Of a stretch of 64,000 bases of DNA, positions 35,271 through 46,981 are shown in pieces. Position numbers and translations under genes: made by a program. The notes beneath the pieces are model-generated. The model ran no database searches. It had not been told where the DNA came from and was given only the letters and a program-made list of their open reading frames with translations. How positions within the stretch are numbered: the stretch's first letter is position 1; every line of letters starts with the position of its first letter. This DNA comes from Arctopsyche grandis (Eukaryota > Arthropoda > Insecta > Trichoptera > Hydropsychidae): assembly GCF_051622035.1 (NCBI RefSeq), contig NC_135365.1, forward strand, positions 21,161,501 to 21,225,500, given 5' to 3'.

Positions 35271-35512
35271 CTAGTGGTTTTACCCGGCTTCACTCGGTAT
35301 TTTTAATATAAGCAACTTTAAAAGTAATTAATGGCTAATTTAAAATTAAACATTCATTTATTTTTTTATTAAATTTATTCGAATCGAAAAAAAAATAATA
35401 CTCAATGATTTCGATATCGTCGTCATAGAAACTTTGGTTTTTTGTCGATGCTCCCATCCAAATCTTACATACATAGTTACATACAAAGTCTCTTTCGAAA
35501 TTATATATTAGA
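35271..35512 (-). mobile_element. Helitron, both ends intact
   Basis: On the minus strand: A, then TCTAATATATAATTTCGAAA at the start; at the end the hairpin ACCGAGTGAAGCCGGG and CTAG before T. 242 bp, same family as 10001-10180. Confidence 0.85.
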
Positions 35513-35925
35513 TTAATTTCTCACTAACTTCATCTGCTTGTAAAATCTGTAATTATATTAATGATACCTGCATTAAAAATCGTTTGACTACATGTGCATA
35601 TAATTAATTACAGTGTAATATAACACTGTAATTAACAAGTATAAAATGTGGAAAAACCAATATTGAATGCCATTATTTGAAATTCAGCAAACTACCTCAA
35701 GCACTTTAGCCCCCAATTAAGCTTGAAACGAAGTTTAATTAATCACAATCGTGAAGATATACCCATGGGTATAGAGTAGACCTTTTGTACAAAACTTTAT
35801 CGTCCTTTTATCTAAAGACAAGTAGCAAATTCAAAGAAAAAGCTGATCTTACATACATACATATGTTTATATGTATATATTCTAGAAAAAATGGTCCAGA
35901 AAGATTTCTACAGAATGTCTTCATT
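35513..35925. other. Intergenic, nothing recognised
   Basis: AT-rich. A 70-codon frame (35785-35997) begins here and partly overlaps the LINE remnant; it is not credible as a gene. Confidence 0.4.
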
Positions 35926-35929
35926 TCAT

Positions 35930-37440
35930 ACATATGTATGTATGTAATAAAAATGTATTTAATGAAGTTAGAATTGATGATAAAATTATTGAAATAGTTG
36001 ATAATATAAAATATCTAGGAATCCATATAGACTCGAGACTGAATTTTAAGGTGCACGTTCTGAATACATCATTAAAAAAATGACTAGAAAAGTTTGCGTT
36101 TTATGTAGGTTAAGAAATATTTTAAGTAGAAAAAGTAAAATTTTAGTCTATAATACAATTGTCTTGCCACACTTGGTTTATTGTTCCACTGTGCTTAACA
36201 TGTTTAATGGCCAAGATTTAGGAAAGATACAAAAATTACAAAATAAAGCTATGAGAGGTATTTCGATTGTGGGTAGATTTAAAAGTATTAAAAGTATGTT
36301 ACATGAATTGGGATGGATGAGTGTTACAATTTGGTTAAATCTTAGTACATTGTCATTTGTTTATAAGTTAGATCATAAGTTATAACCTAATTATTTTAAG
36401 GATTATACAATAAGAAATAGAGATACACATAGTTATTATACTCAGTGCCGGTTTTAGGGGGGGGGGGGACTGGGTAGGGTGGCGCCCGAAGGCGACAAAT
36501 AAGTTAGGGCGCCATTCGATGCGCCAAAGGCGCTTTAAAATTTAAAATTAGAGCGCCAAAGGCCCTACAAAAATTTTAGATTAGAGCGCCAAAGGCGCCT
36601 TTACTTTCTGAACTCAAACATTTGTACTCGGCAAATTCTATTCATTGAGTGAATGCGCATTCTCTTCTGTATTAAAACTAACGTTTCCATGTGGAAACTA
36701 CAATTTAAATCTTGCGCTATATGACGCTGCGAAATCTTCTATAACATGGCAAACTTTTTTTGATATTCTCCGAAGATTGTTTACACTATGTATTTTTAAC
36801 TTTAATATATAGCTGGAAGATTCTAACTGATTAAGTACAATTATATTCCTAAAAAAATTATCTTCGATTCGAACAGTTAAACGAATATTTAAAGATGTGG
36901 GGTTTTTTGTATTTTATAAACAATCTACTGGAAAGAGCCGATCTTCAAATTAAGCTCAACGCGAATTAAAAATCTGATATTATTAACAATGAACTTATCA
37001 TTTTAAAAGCCTTTCTTTGAAATAAAGTTCAAGGTAAAATTAATCCTCATTGTACTAAATTTTATAAAACAGCATAATTTAAAAGAATTATATCCAAATA
37101 TTTGAATTGCTATGCTTTTGCTGACACTGCCTGAAACTGTAGCAAGGTCCCAAGCCCAGGAAAACGAGGATGGTAATCTATTATTTTTAGAAAATAAATA
37201 ATTTTTTAAGGATGTTTAGAAAAAATTGCCCAAGGGCGCCATTGGGTGTAAGGCTGGCACTGATTATACTAGAAATAAGAACAATTTAGTTGTAGGTAGA
37301 GTAAGAAAAAAGAAGACAGCTGGTGGTGTTTTTCATGTATAATGCCATCCCTGAGTGGCTAATAATGTATTTTTTTAAATTAGCTAGATAGCTAAAATTA
37401 TATATACACATATAAAATAAATATTAATAAGAGATGTGGT
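35930..37440 (+). pseudogene. LINE reverse-transcriptase remnant, split by hAT
   Basis: Frames read NIKYLGIHIDSRLNFKVHV, then after a frameshift RKVCVLCRLRNILSRKSKIL followed by YNTIVLPHLVYCSTVL. YLG-IDS-L and LPHLVYCS are the thumb-region signature of Jockey/CR1-like reverse transcriptases. The frame stops at 36385. After an intervening hAT element (36443-37262) a matching C-terminal end continues (RNKNNLVVGRVRKKKTAGG, about 37270-37330). The catalytic YADD region is not present, so this is a 5'-truncated, dead LINE. Confidence 0.8.
36443..37262. mobile_element. hAT element, non-autonomous, 820 bp
   Basis: Starts CAGTGCCGGTTTTAGGGG and ends GTAAGGCTGGCACTG. It is flanked by a perfect 8-bp duplication ATTATACT (36435-36442 and 37263-37270), which is diagnostic of hAT. 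The interior has repeated GAGCGCCAAAGGC motifs but no transposase. A fragment of the same family lies at 53500-53649. Confidence 0.9.
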
Positions 37441-38619
37441 ATCTTCAACCATCTGGAAAAACTGTCTATTGTTCGAACGTCACACATCTGCTTTAAATGC
37501 GCTTCATTTTAACTGACGCGTTGAACTACTATACCTACAATCTAATGAAAACATTTCAGACCTAATTATGACATTGTTCTTGTTTGTACAATCAATGTCT
37601 GACAACTGTCTATGTAGCGCTGATTTTTCAACGACATTTAATATATCTGCATATTTAATAATATACTAAATTCGGACGAACATGTTCATATATATGATTA
37701 TATTTAGCACTCGTATAGAAGTTATTGCGAACGAAGTGTAAACTCGCGCGTATGACATCTATGTATGATTGTTTCGCACAAAATGAACACAGCTGACGGA
37801 TAGATGTCTCTGGCAATAAAATACGATCGCGGCATTTATTCCATTCGTATTTATATATGTATATTTATATGTATGTGTATGTACATAGATTATTATTGAA
37901 CGATACAAATTGCGTCTCAGAATCGATATAGATTTTATCCGAGTTTCGTTTTGAGGTCGCTTTCCATTTGGCACAAGAGCGACGGATGGAAAAAAACTGT
38001 TGCATCACGAGGAAGACGACAGTTGCACAATCGTCGTGCCCGTTTTTAATTGTGCATTGTGCAAAATTTCGCACTCGTCTCTCTGCTCTCTGCCATGAAC
38101 TATGTATCATCGTCTGCGACTTATCTAAAGTCGGCGAATTTCACAATCGAAGTGGTTTTTTTTTTTTTGGCTCATATGTAGTTGTATTATCAGCTTTGTG
38201 GTATTTTCAGATAAACTTTGGTTGTTGTGTGTGTGTTTTGATATTGTGTGGATTCAAAGCTAAGCCAATCTAATGCAATCTGAATCATGTAGTTGATGTT
38301 GATTTTCGTTCGAAATTCAAAGCATTGCTCGGGTGCTGTCGCATGATGATGATGATTCCGTGCAGTGCAACTGGTTCACAATTTTACCTTCGTTATAATT
38401 AAATTCTTAATTTATGTGCATATAATAATATAGCTATATGATTGTTTCGTTAAAGGAATTGCATCAAGTAATGTAATGTTTGATTTGGTATTTAGCATTT
38501 GTCTAAGAATAGATCGTTTCTGGTAATGAGATTATGCTAATCGCAAAATAAATAATACTCGATAGGTATCATCAGGTCGAAATGGTGAAAAATCATATTA
38601 TAGAGACATATGTAAAATG
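37441..38619. other. Intergenic, nothing recognised
   Basis: Part of it (37960-38160) is GC-balanced with a 101-codon plus frame and overlapping minus frames, but there is no motif and no agreement between frames. No gene is supported. Confidence 0.4.
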
Positions 38620-39130
38620 TATGTAAATGCTATCGCATTTACTCACCACTCGGACCGCGATGGCCAATTACATTTCGTTTCAGTTTCGCATTGCATTTTG
38701 ATCAAGAAATACAACATTGTTCGTGCGTATAGCGGTCGGTAGAATTTGATTTTTATTTTTTTGTTAGTTTTGAGTTCGTGTTTCGTATTTAGAAATGTTG
38801 AAATTAAAAAAAAATGAATATAAAATACGTAAGTGTTGATATTATTCATTTATTTATGGAACACGTATGTATTTTATATGAATGGAAATTTATATTTTTC
38901 AGACGATAAAAGTAATTGTCAACATCATGTTATGGATAGCAAAACTTGCAGTAATATTATTAAAGACCTTGCATTGAATTATATTGAAGTAATATTATAT
39001 ATTTAAATTATAATTAATTAAAAATAATTAAGAAATTATTTTACGTCTTTACAATGTTACAACACGTTGCACGAATGCGACAGCATGGTCAGTTCTATTA
39101 ATTCTCACGCTACATCTAATCGACTAAAGA
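38620..39130 (+). repeat. Unclassified 500-bp dispersed repeat, copy 2
   Basis: Matches 18966-19470 over its whole length, including GCGATGGCCAATTACATTTC and TGTCAACATCATGTTATGGA. Small insertions and deletions separate the two copies. Confidence 0.8.
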
Positions 39131-39261
39131 TTTAAGTTTTTCATATACTCTTATGTTGCTTAATTTAAAAAGTTGCAACTGCTGGAAAATTTAATGACGC
39201 TCTTTCATTATTTGTAGCATTTCAGATTTTGAATTATTTTACAGCCATATTTCATATCATA

Positions 39262-39625
39262 ATAAACAGCAGCGAAGATTATTCTTTAGAGTGTAATGCT
39301 TTCAAGTTGCCGGGGGTTCAATCCCTGGCCCGGTACTGCTGGTTATATATGACTCCAAGTCGATCAGAGTTTGCCATTTTTTTCTGATTTACTAATTGAA
39401 ACGGTTCTAACAAATTGACAACCTCGTCCTATTTTTTTCAATATTCGAGTTTTCAGCATCTCGAATTTGCTGATTTATAAAATACTGCAAAAATGTTTGT
39501 TAAATTTATCCATAGATGTCTCTATGATGCTATGAATATAAATTGTTTATAATTGGCCAGGAAGGCGCATTGGGGTTTATCTGTTAGGTTTTCCTGGTAT
39601 ATAAATATGTATACAAATATATAAA
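39262..39625 (+). mobile_element. tRNA-derived SINE, divergent head
   Basis: A tRNA-like head with box B GGGGTTCAATCCCTGG closes with GTACTGCTGG. The body GACTCCAAGTCGATCAGAGT and the 3' region GGCCAGGAAGGCGCATTGGG with an ATAAATAAT tail follow. The box B stem is unusually well formed. Confidence 0.8.
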
Positions 39626-39841
39626 TAATCGCATATATTCAATCAATATCTTCAATGAACAAACAGAAAGGGGTGGAGGCGTGAGGGAATACAGCTATTA
39701 TGAAGGGTAGGGGGTCAACCGGGTGCGCAGAAAAAAAATACTATTCGAGTGTATATATATATATTCGAGTGTATATATACATATAAAGTGCACTTGTATG
39801 TGCAAATATGGGACTAATGTGGTTTCCATCACTGTCATCAC

Positions 39842-39989
39842 CGAAGATCAGCGTTGGTACGATGCTTTTGGCACAAAAATAATGAATCACTATTGTCAAC
39901 CATGCTTTTTTTCTCTGCAACTTGGTTCGTATACTGATGGAGCGGTCTATTGTTATTTGACGAGCACCCACCCAGCCAACCGAAGACCA
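39842..39989 (+). mobile_element. hAT MITE family C
   Basis: CGAAGATCAGCGTTGG to CCAACCGAAGACCA, 148 bp, between two perfect copies of GTCATCAC (39834-39841 and 39990-39997). It is directly followed by a family A element that uses the same 8-bp separator. Confidence 0.8.
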
Positions 39990-39997
39990 GTCATCAC

Positions 39998-40130
39998 TAG
40001 AGGTAGGATAGTCACAGTGCTATCCATTGTTCCATTGTTGTAAATCCTTTGTAAAAAAGGTTCGGCAAACCTTTAACAATGCATTTACAACCTTTGAACA
40101 ATACACGGCCCCCTCGGGCTCCAGTGACTA
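39998..40130 (+). mobile_element. hAT MITE family A
   Basis: TAGAGGTAGGATAGTCACAG to CTCCAGTGACTA, 133 bp, between GTCATCAC copies at 39990-39997 and 40131-40138. This is the most complete family A copy here. Confidence 0.9.
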
Positions 40131-40138
40131 GTCATCAC

Positions 40139-40817
40139 CCTGTCAGTACAGAGAAAGATGTGGAGAAACGCAGCGAGTCATTGACTTTTTTTCACACTTG
40201 TATCTAAAAAAAAATACAATGCATACGTCGATCCTTATGCGTTTGTCCCGTTACTCTTTTTGATGTAGGTCAAGCGCCATTGTCTGATTTTTACTAAAAA
40301 AGGAATACATATTGGCGTTCAAAAGATGACTCAATCATCTGCAGAACCAAACTCATTCAAATATTTAATCTAATCTAACTTAACTATTCTAAGTATACTA
40401 GTATTGTAACCGATGAAATATCATCTCATGGGTGTTGACATATTAAGTTATTAAATAAAAAAAAATAAAAGTAATGTGTCGGACATGTGTTCGATCCCCA
40501 CACGGTCGAATTTTTTTCAAATACCTTTAAAATATTTTTAATTTCATATTTATATTTAATTGTTTAATGTGAAAAAAATGGTAAAATCTACCTACCTACC
40601 TACATATAAAACACGAATAGGAAAATTAATTAATTAATTAAATACATTTTTATTAGATGGCGCCAAATGCTTAGAGTCTTGCATAGAGGAAACATTGGTA
40701 GGCAACAGTATATATAGAATTTTTTTTCTTTCGTTATTATATTCGTACATTTTGTTGGCAGTGTTTCAGCTGTGACATACATACATATGTTTGTCAGATC
40801 GAAACGACTGTTATAAT
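40139..40817. other. Intergenic with Helitron-2-like fragment
   Basis: The part 40480-40600 contains GTGTTCGATCCCCACACGG (box-B-like) and an AATTGTTTAATGTGAAAAAA segment resembling the interior of the element at 42421-43338. Otherwise nothing recognised. Confidence 0.4.
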
Positions 40818-40968
40818 TAAAGGGCGGACAGGAAGCGTGCTTTTTCCAGGAATCAGGGCGTTTTGAGTCTATTTACAAAGCTAGAGTGCAAAAAAAGGTT
40901 CTTCATAAAATTGAACAAAGCAAAGCGAACAATTAACAATGAACGGCACACTTCCTGTCCTACCTCTA
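40818..40968 (-). mobile_element. hAT MITE family B
   Basis: Ends TAAAGGGCGGACAGGAAGCG and CACTTCCTGTCCTACCTCTA are inverted repeats. Flanks GTTATAAT and GTTATAGT match at 7 of 8 positions. 151 bp, and the terminus TAGAGGTAGGAC is shared with family A. Confidence 0.85.
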
Positions 40969-41700
40969 GTTATAGTACAGCGAGCGTTATCGCAGATACA
41001 CACATAGACATATAGCGATATTATATACATATGTACATGATGATTAAATGCAACCAATAAATTAAATCCAGCTATTTTTTTCACTTTGAAAAAATAACAT
41101 GAGGGGTTCTGAAAGATCAACATTTAAATTTTGATGCTGAAAATCATTTAGTTGTCAGTGTAAGTAGGCTTTTACTGTTATACGAGCCGTTTGACCATGA
41201 ATAAGCGCATTTGCAGTTTTTTTTAATGTTTTTGCGAAGTTAATGTTTATACAACTGTTTGAAAAACATAAATTTTCTAATAATTTTGCGTGACATTCAC
41301 AACGATCTTTATCCCATACTAACATCTTCAAGCCAACAACTATTGTGCGTATATATGTATGTATATATAATACCTTGTATGGTCTATAATGGACACAATA
41401 TGATACAATTTTTTTATTAGTATGAAAAAAACCGATTAGTCGATGTGATTTGAATTTTTGTACTTTTTGCGCATTACGTTGGTTTTTTATCGGAAAAAAA
41501 AATGCAAAAATGGGTCAAATCGTAAGTACAGTCGTGAATTATTTGTCGTATTGAATGTGTTCGGGTAAAAATCGAATGTTGAACCGCTGATTCGTTCAGA
41601 GACCGTGTAATTCGGCCAGCTCGCATCACTTTTTCGGTTACATAATGTCGGCCATTTGTCAGTGTTAAACAATGACGGGTTGATGTCATCACGGGAGACG
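40969..41700. other. Intergenic, nothing recognised
   Basis: No gene or element identified; AT-rich with short homopolymers. Confidence 0.45.
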
Positions 41701-41705
41701 AGTCG

Positions 41706-41891
41706 GTGGTGACCTCGCGACCAAGATCAGGAAGGGGGCCATCGACACTGTCATCATCGTCGTCGTTGTCGTCGTCGTCGTCGTCGTCTCCGTCGACACC
41801 AGATGCTGGGACAACCCTCAAATCGATTCAGGCACCACGCTCCGATAACCGCCTGCTTACTCAATGGACCAGCAAACTCAATGAATACTAA
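41706..41891 (+). other. Candidate coding exon with trinucleotide run
   Basis: A GC-richer block holds a (GTC/GTT)n run at about 41757-41800 that gives polyserine on the plus strand (frame ending APRSDNRLLTQWTSKLNEY, stop at 41889-41891) and polyaspartate on the minus. The residues after the run look like plausible protein and the composition differs from the flanks. No domain, no clear acceptor and no matching exon were found, so this is a weak candidate for a terminal exon. Confidence 0.2.
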
Positions 41892-42141
41892 ATTTATTTC
41901 GATTATTCTTCTTTTTATAGTTTGAATACAGTCAAGGTCTGATAGTCGAAGAATTATACTTTCACACGTCAGTATGCATTGCCTCTTTTTCTGTACGTTT
42001 TTAAGCGCTGATGGTAAAGTGCATTTGCGCTAATTGGATGAATTAATCATCTAATAGCAAGGTAGACTTATATGATATATGTATACAGATATAAGTGGGA
42101 GACGATGAGGAAGATAAAGGTACAATATAACAAGTATTACC

Positions 42142-42372
42142 GTGCCCTCTTCTAGGGGTTGCAGCGCGTCGCAAATGTTTGTGGAAGGGCATGTGCCTCA
42201 CTTTGAGGCCATTCTCAGGATGAGAGCGGCCTCTCTACGTCTTCGTATATTTTTATCGTCTAATTGTCTTCTTGCTGCTGCGTCTTCTCATTTGCACTCT
42301 TCGCTGTATGTTCGATGGTTGGAATTATGTACTCCACCGATGGAACTACTCCACCGACCAATGTCTTAAATC
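42142..42372 (+). pseudogene. LINE reverse-transcriptase C-terminal remnant
   Basis: Encodes SQMFVEGHVPHFEAILRMRA, then SLRLRIFLSSNCLLAAASSH and SLYVRWLEL. This pattern (a F-HF-A-LR--A-SL--R---S-N at the end of the frame) resembles the extreme C-terminus of Jockey/CR1-like LINEs. A TTA-rich tail at 42385-42420 follows, consistent with a LINE 3' end. The upstream part is missing. Confidence 0.5.
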
Positions 42373-42420
42373 GACATTATATTCATTAATTAATTAATTA
42401 TTCTTATTATTATTTATATA

Positions 42421-43338
42421 CTAGTGTAGGGCCCGTTGATTTCAACGGGTGGTTTCGAAAAGAAATTGAAACTCGAATAAAAATAAAGTTAAAGATATGG
42501 AATCGACTGGTTTCGGAAAGACAAAGGCACATAAAAATGAAAATTATGAAAAAAATGAAAAATATGAAAATAATGAAAAATATGAAAAAAATGAAAAATA
42601 TGAAAAAAATGAAAAAAAATGAAAAAAATGGAAATAATGAAAAATTTTAAAAAAATGAAAAAACTGAAAATAATAAAAATATGAAAAAAATGAAAAATAT
42701 GAAGAAAAAAAAAAATTTGTTCCCCATACTGGTTGATGGTTGATCATAAGAAATCGGAAATCGAAAAAGATTGTCGACGAAAGCCGAAGATACGCGAATG
42801 ATTGGTTCCCCATACTTCTATAGGATAATCGAATATTAAGTAATTTTAGAGCGTTTTTTTCTGTCGAGGCTGTAGTCTAATGGCTAGCGACCTGTTCTGG
42901 GCGAGGGGGCCATAGATCGATTCCGTGATTTGGAATTAATTTTATTTTTCAAATATCGCTAAAATATAAATTAATTTCAATAATTTCAATTAAAAATATA
43001 TATATTTAATTGTTTTATATGAAAAGAAAAAAAATGGTTCAAAACCTCGCTAAATGAAATTATTAAAATTACGTATTTTTATATGGCGAGAAGGAATCTT
43101 TCAATTAATGTTTAAAAAAAAAAGGCGAAATGAAAAATTGGATTTGGCGTGATGTCCGAGACCATTAGCTCAATTTAGACCCATATTCAGGCTATTTGGG
43201 GTGATCGGTTCGAGTCGCGACAAAGTCGTCTCGTCGAAAAATGAATTAATCGATGTTTATCGATTCGTTCATTATGTTCGGCGAGAGTTAGGACACACCC
43301 ACACACACACACACAGATTACCGTCTTTATATATATGA
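42421..43338 (-). mobile_element. Helitron family 2, 918 bp
   Basis: On the minus strand: A, then TCATATATATAAAGACGG at the start; at the end a perfect hairpin CCCGTTGAAATCAACGGG, CCCTACA and CTAG before T. The interior has an (ATGAAAAA)n-like low-complexity tract (42538-42715), a (CA)n tract near 43300 and two tRNA-like pieces (about 42868-42925 and 43165-43220). No Rep/helicase is encoded. Confidence 0.85.
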
Positions 43339-44165
43339 TTTATTTATGTATTTTTTTATTATTATTATATGGGCGTTGGGGATTGCACTATTCTCCCTAT
43401 CGTCTGGAATAAAAGTTATTATTATTATTATGCCAAGGAAATATCATTATTATTTACTTGGTGACAAAAATTCTGAGCATTTACTTAGTTTAGTAATAGG
43501 CTCTTTGCATCAGCCACATACATACATTATTAAGAAGCGATTTCTCGTTTAATAGCATGATGTTCAAAATGCATAAAATTTAATGTCAAATGTCAAAATT
43601 TCTTGAAAACGGTGCCGTAACTACAATGGCGCGGGGGTATGCGGTGCATGCGGGCCCTCAGAAGGATCTCCAAATATTACTACATTTATTTTAATGACTG
43701 AAATCAGTGTGTACATATAAAAAGAATTCTTATAAATAGTCACAATTCTTAGCGCTCTTTATGTCCTAATATTTTATACATAAGGAGTACATTTCAAAAT
43801 TTGTAAAACACTTCTGTGAGTCGTCGTTTCTTGTAATATGGATTCGTCTCTAGAATAAATTCATTCGGTCAAACCAGACTTCACTAGGTATTGTATGTAT
43901 ATGAAAAAAAAATTAGGTAGAAGTTCAAGCTTTGTGAGTTAAATTCTGTGAAAATAGTAATTAAAAAGAAGTCTTTTGATAACTTTTGCATGTTGGTGAA
44001 GTTTTCTAGTCACGCCACTGCTATTGCTTAAAAATTAATTTTAATATGTATTTGACTATTTTTACTCCGTTATATCGGGTTGATATGATGATGCGAGTAA
44101 CTTGGGCGTCCAAAACGGTTAGATCTCCTGTTGCCACACTGCGAGTAACATCCAAGTTACTCGTC
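43339..44165. other. Intergenic, nothing recognised
   Basis: AT-rich with TAT/ATT runs. No gene or element supported. Confidence 0.45.
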
Positions 44166-44450
44166 CAGGCTACTAGCATAGTGTCAACCAGATTAGTGGT
44201 TAGCATGTCAAGGTTCTATCAAATTGACAATCCCATCTTATTTCTGGCAAAAATTTTAGTTTGCAAAAAATGCTGCAAAAATTTGTTCAAAGATGTCCCA
44301 ATGATGATTATAATGTTTGATGATGGATTTTTTGTAATTGGCCTTGAATAATACTTATTTACAAACAATGTTGACCATACATATGTATGTAGATGTCGTG
44401 TTAGTAAAAATGGGTTCGTATTAACCTGTATAAAAATAAATAACAATTAG
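44166..44450 (+). repeat. SINE fragment with 3' tail
   Basis: TAGTGGTTAGCATGTCAAGG (box A side) joins a SINE body (AATTGACAATCCCATC) and a tail with GTATTAACCTGTATAAAAAT. Confidence 0.55.
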
Positions 44451-45224
44451 CATAATATTATTGTTTGCATAATAATTAGCAATAGGTAAAATCAGCAGAA
44501 AGTAGACTTGAAAATTGTGAATTCCATCGCATCCATTATATTGAATAGCATAGCATCGCACGAACCAATACATACCCTGATTAATTTCTAACAACGTGTA
44601 TGCTTTCATTGATCTAATTTGATAAATTGATGTATCAATTTATGAACGATTGGCCTGTCACATATCTTATGTAGCCCATTGAATTAAATCTTCTCATATT
44701 GTATAGTTACATAATAATCACTATAGAAAAACCACCGTAATAGTTGTTTAAATATTGACCATTTATGCGAAAATGGACAATATTTATATAGTTGTTTAAA
44801 TATTCACTCCGTTCGAGCATATTTGTTTCAGCTTCTATCTGAAGATCACTTTCTGATCAATTTTTGGCACGTTTGTTCACAGAAATCCCACTGTATGTAT
44901 CCCACTGTGTAAGAGTTTCGGAACATTTTTGGTCTGCTCTGATCTTCGTCCCATTCAAAGATCGATGTAACAATAATCGATATCGTTTAAAATTTTAAAC
45001 GCGTTGACCCTGGATTAGAAGACATTTGACTGTGATATTGGTGCGTAGTTCCGGTCTAAAGCGTTTCCCGTGTGACCAATTCATTGTCTTCAATATGTCT
45101 CGTTTGAATTTATCGAGCATACCATTGTTTGCACGTCAAATTCCACGAATAATTTTCGCACAGGAAAAAGTGCATAAAGGAACAATATCCTTAGAAATTA
45201 TTAATTTTTCATATTCGTAGCTAT
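44451..45224. other. Intergenic, nothing recognised
   Basis: A 64-codon frame at 45026-45220 has no motif. Nothing else supported. Confidence 0.45.
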
Positions 45225-45640
45225 AGTCGATCCAATGTAGCGACGAGAATCAATACAAGGTCTTTAAAATATTGCTGTAAGTTTTACTGTCCATAACATG
45301 ATGTTAACAATTACTTTTATCGTCTAAAAAATACAAATTTCCATTCATATAAAGTTTATACATATTCCATAAATAAATTAATAATATCAACAACTTGCGT
45401 ATTTTATATTAAAATTTTATTATTGTAAATATTTCAAAATACTAAGCTCAAAACTAACAAAAAATAAAAGTCAAATTCTACCGACCGCTATACGCACGAA
45501 CAATGTTGTATTTTTTGACTAAAATGCAATGCAAAACTGAAACGAAATGTAATTGGCCATCGCGGTCCGAGTGGGGAGTGAATGCGATAACATGTATTAT
45601 ACATACGTATTCCATAAATAAGTTAATAATAGCAACAACT
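45225..45640 (-). repeat. Unclassified 500-bp dispersed repeat, copy 3
   Basis: Inverse copy of 18966-19470 from the ATAGTCGATCCAATGTAG end to GAGTGAATGCGATAACATG. A short further piece (ATTCCATAAATAAGTTAATA) continues to the hAT MITE at 45647. Confidence 0.8.
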
Positions 45641-45646
45641 TATAAG

Positions 45647-45748
45647 TAGAGGTAGGATAGTCACAGTGCTATCCATTGTTCGGCAAACCTTTAACAATGC
45701 ATTTACAACCTTTGAACAATACACGGCCCCCTCAGGCTCCGGTGACTA
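45647..45748 (+). mobile_element. hAT MITE family A, internally deleted
   Basis: TAGAGGTAGGATAGTCACAG to TCCGGTGACTA with a perfect 8-bp duplication CTTATAAG (45639-45646 and 45749-45756). It lacks about 30 bp of the middle relative to 39998-40130. Confidence 0.9.
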
Positions 45749-45904
45749 CTTATAAGTCTGTTACCGAGAGTTGGTGCGAACAAATGTGTTTGTGTAGTGT
45801 CAGTGAATAGGTGTATTGAATGCTGTCACACTGCATTCAAAAATCTATCGATCTATCCCTTTCGCGCGATTCTGTGCGAGTATAAGAACGCGCCAACTCT
45901 CAGT

Positions 45905-46078
45905 TACACCTGTACGTATTTTATATTAAAATTTTATTAATGTAAATATTTCAAATACGAAACACGAACTCAAAACTAATAAAAAGTAAAAAGTCAAATT
46001 CTATCGACCGCACGAACAGTGCTGTATTTCTTGACCAAAATGCAATGCGAAACTGAAACGAAATGTAATTAACCATGC
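45905..46078 (-). repeat. Unclassified 500-bp repeat, partial copy 4
   Basis: Contains TCAAATTCTATCGACCGC and ACTGAAACGAAATGTAATT, matching the central part of the family. Confidence 0.75.
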
Positions 46079-46584
46079 TATATGTAAGAATTTCAATTAT
46101 AATAGTTTTGGAATATGTCTACATAATATTTATATTTGGTGGTCAAAAGTATTTTATGCATTTGACATAACATATTAATTTCAAAGTAATTACTGAATTC
46201 CGTTTAAATGATTATTTTCGCAGATTATCTCTTCTTGGAAGATTATGAGGATAACATGTTGATAACAAATATGCATTTGTATTGTTGTTCTTTATTATTT
46301 AACAATGAACAGGTCTTTCTCGATTCTGATAAACAGTGATTCATTACTAATAGTTTCGGATCATTTCTATTAATACCTGATTTTTTTCAAAACCAGCAAA
46401 CCATTTGATGAAAATTCATTTGTTAAAAAGTAGCATTGGATTTAAATATTTAATTTCGAATGAATTGGTAGAGCAATTCTCACATGACCTTGTTAAGTAG
46501 TCAATTAATTAACTATTACACCATATGAGGTAACTACTGTTGGTTTATTTTGGAACAATTACATAAATTGCACTATATTGGTTA
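46079..46584. other. Intergenic, nothing recognised
   Basis: AT-rich, no features identified. Confidence 0.45.
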
Positions 46585-46981
46585 CTAGCTGGTATTCCCC
46601 GGCTTCGCTCGGTATTTGTAATATAAACCGCTTAAACATGGCTTATCTAATAGTAAACATTCATTTGTTTGTTTATTAAATTTATTTGAATCGACCAAGT
46701 ATAGCATTTAGCGACAAAAAATCAGAAATTAATTACACACACACAACGAATGGTTTTTTTTATATACATATAAGGGAACCGGAACTGAAACAGGAATCGG
46801 GATCTGGAAATGAAAAAGAAATCTGGATCCGGAACTGAAACAGGAATTCGAATCTGGAACCGAAACTGAAGAAGGAATCGGGGTCCGGAATTGAAATTGA
46901 TTTTTTCGATAAAACCGCGGATTCTACCACCCAAATTTACATTAAACCTTACAAAGTCTCTTTGGGAATTATATATAAAAT
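46585..46981 (-). mobile_element. Helitron with internal degenerate repeats
   Basis: CTAG after A and the GGCTTCGCTCGG hairpin mark the 3' end (minus orientation). AAAGTCTCTTTGGGAATTAT near 46953 is the 5' region, as in 35271-35512. The middle (46770-46890) is an array of degenerate CCGGAACTGAAACAGGAAT units. No coding capacity. Confidence 0.75.

Noticed and set aside
41474..41821. Poly-Asp minus-strand protein of 115 codons
   Set aside because: The acidic part is the antisense of the trinucleotide run. The rest has no motif and ends in AT-rich sequence.
42544..42813. Phe/Ser-rich 89-codon minus-strand frame
   Set aside because: It reads the ATGAAAAA low-complexity tract of a Helitron.
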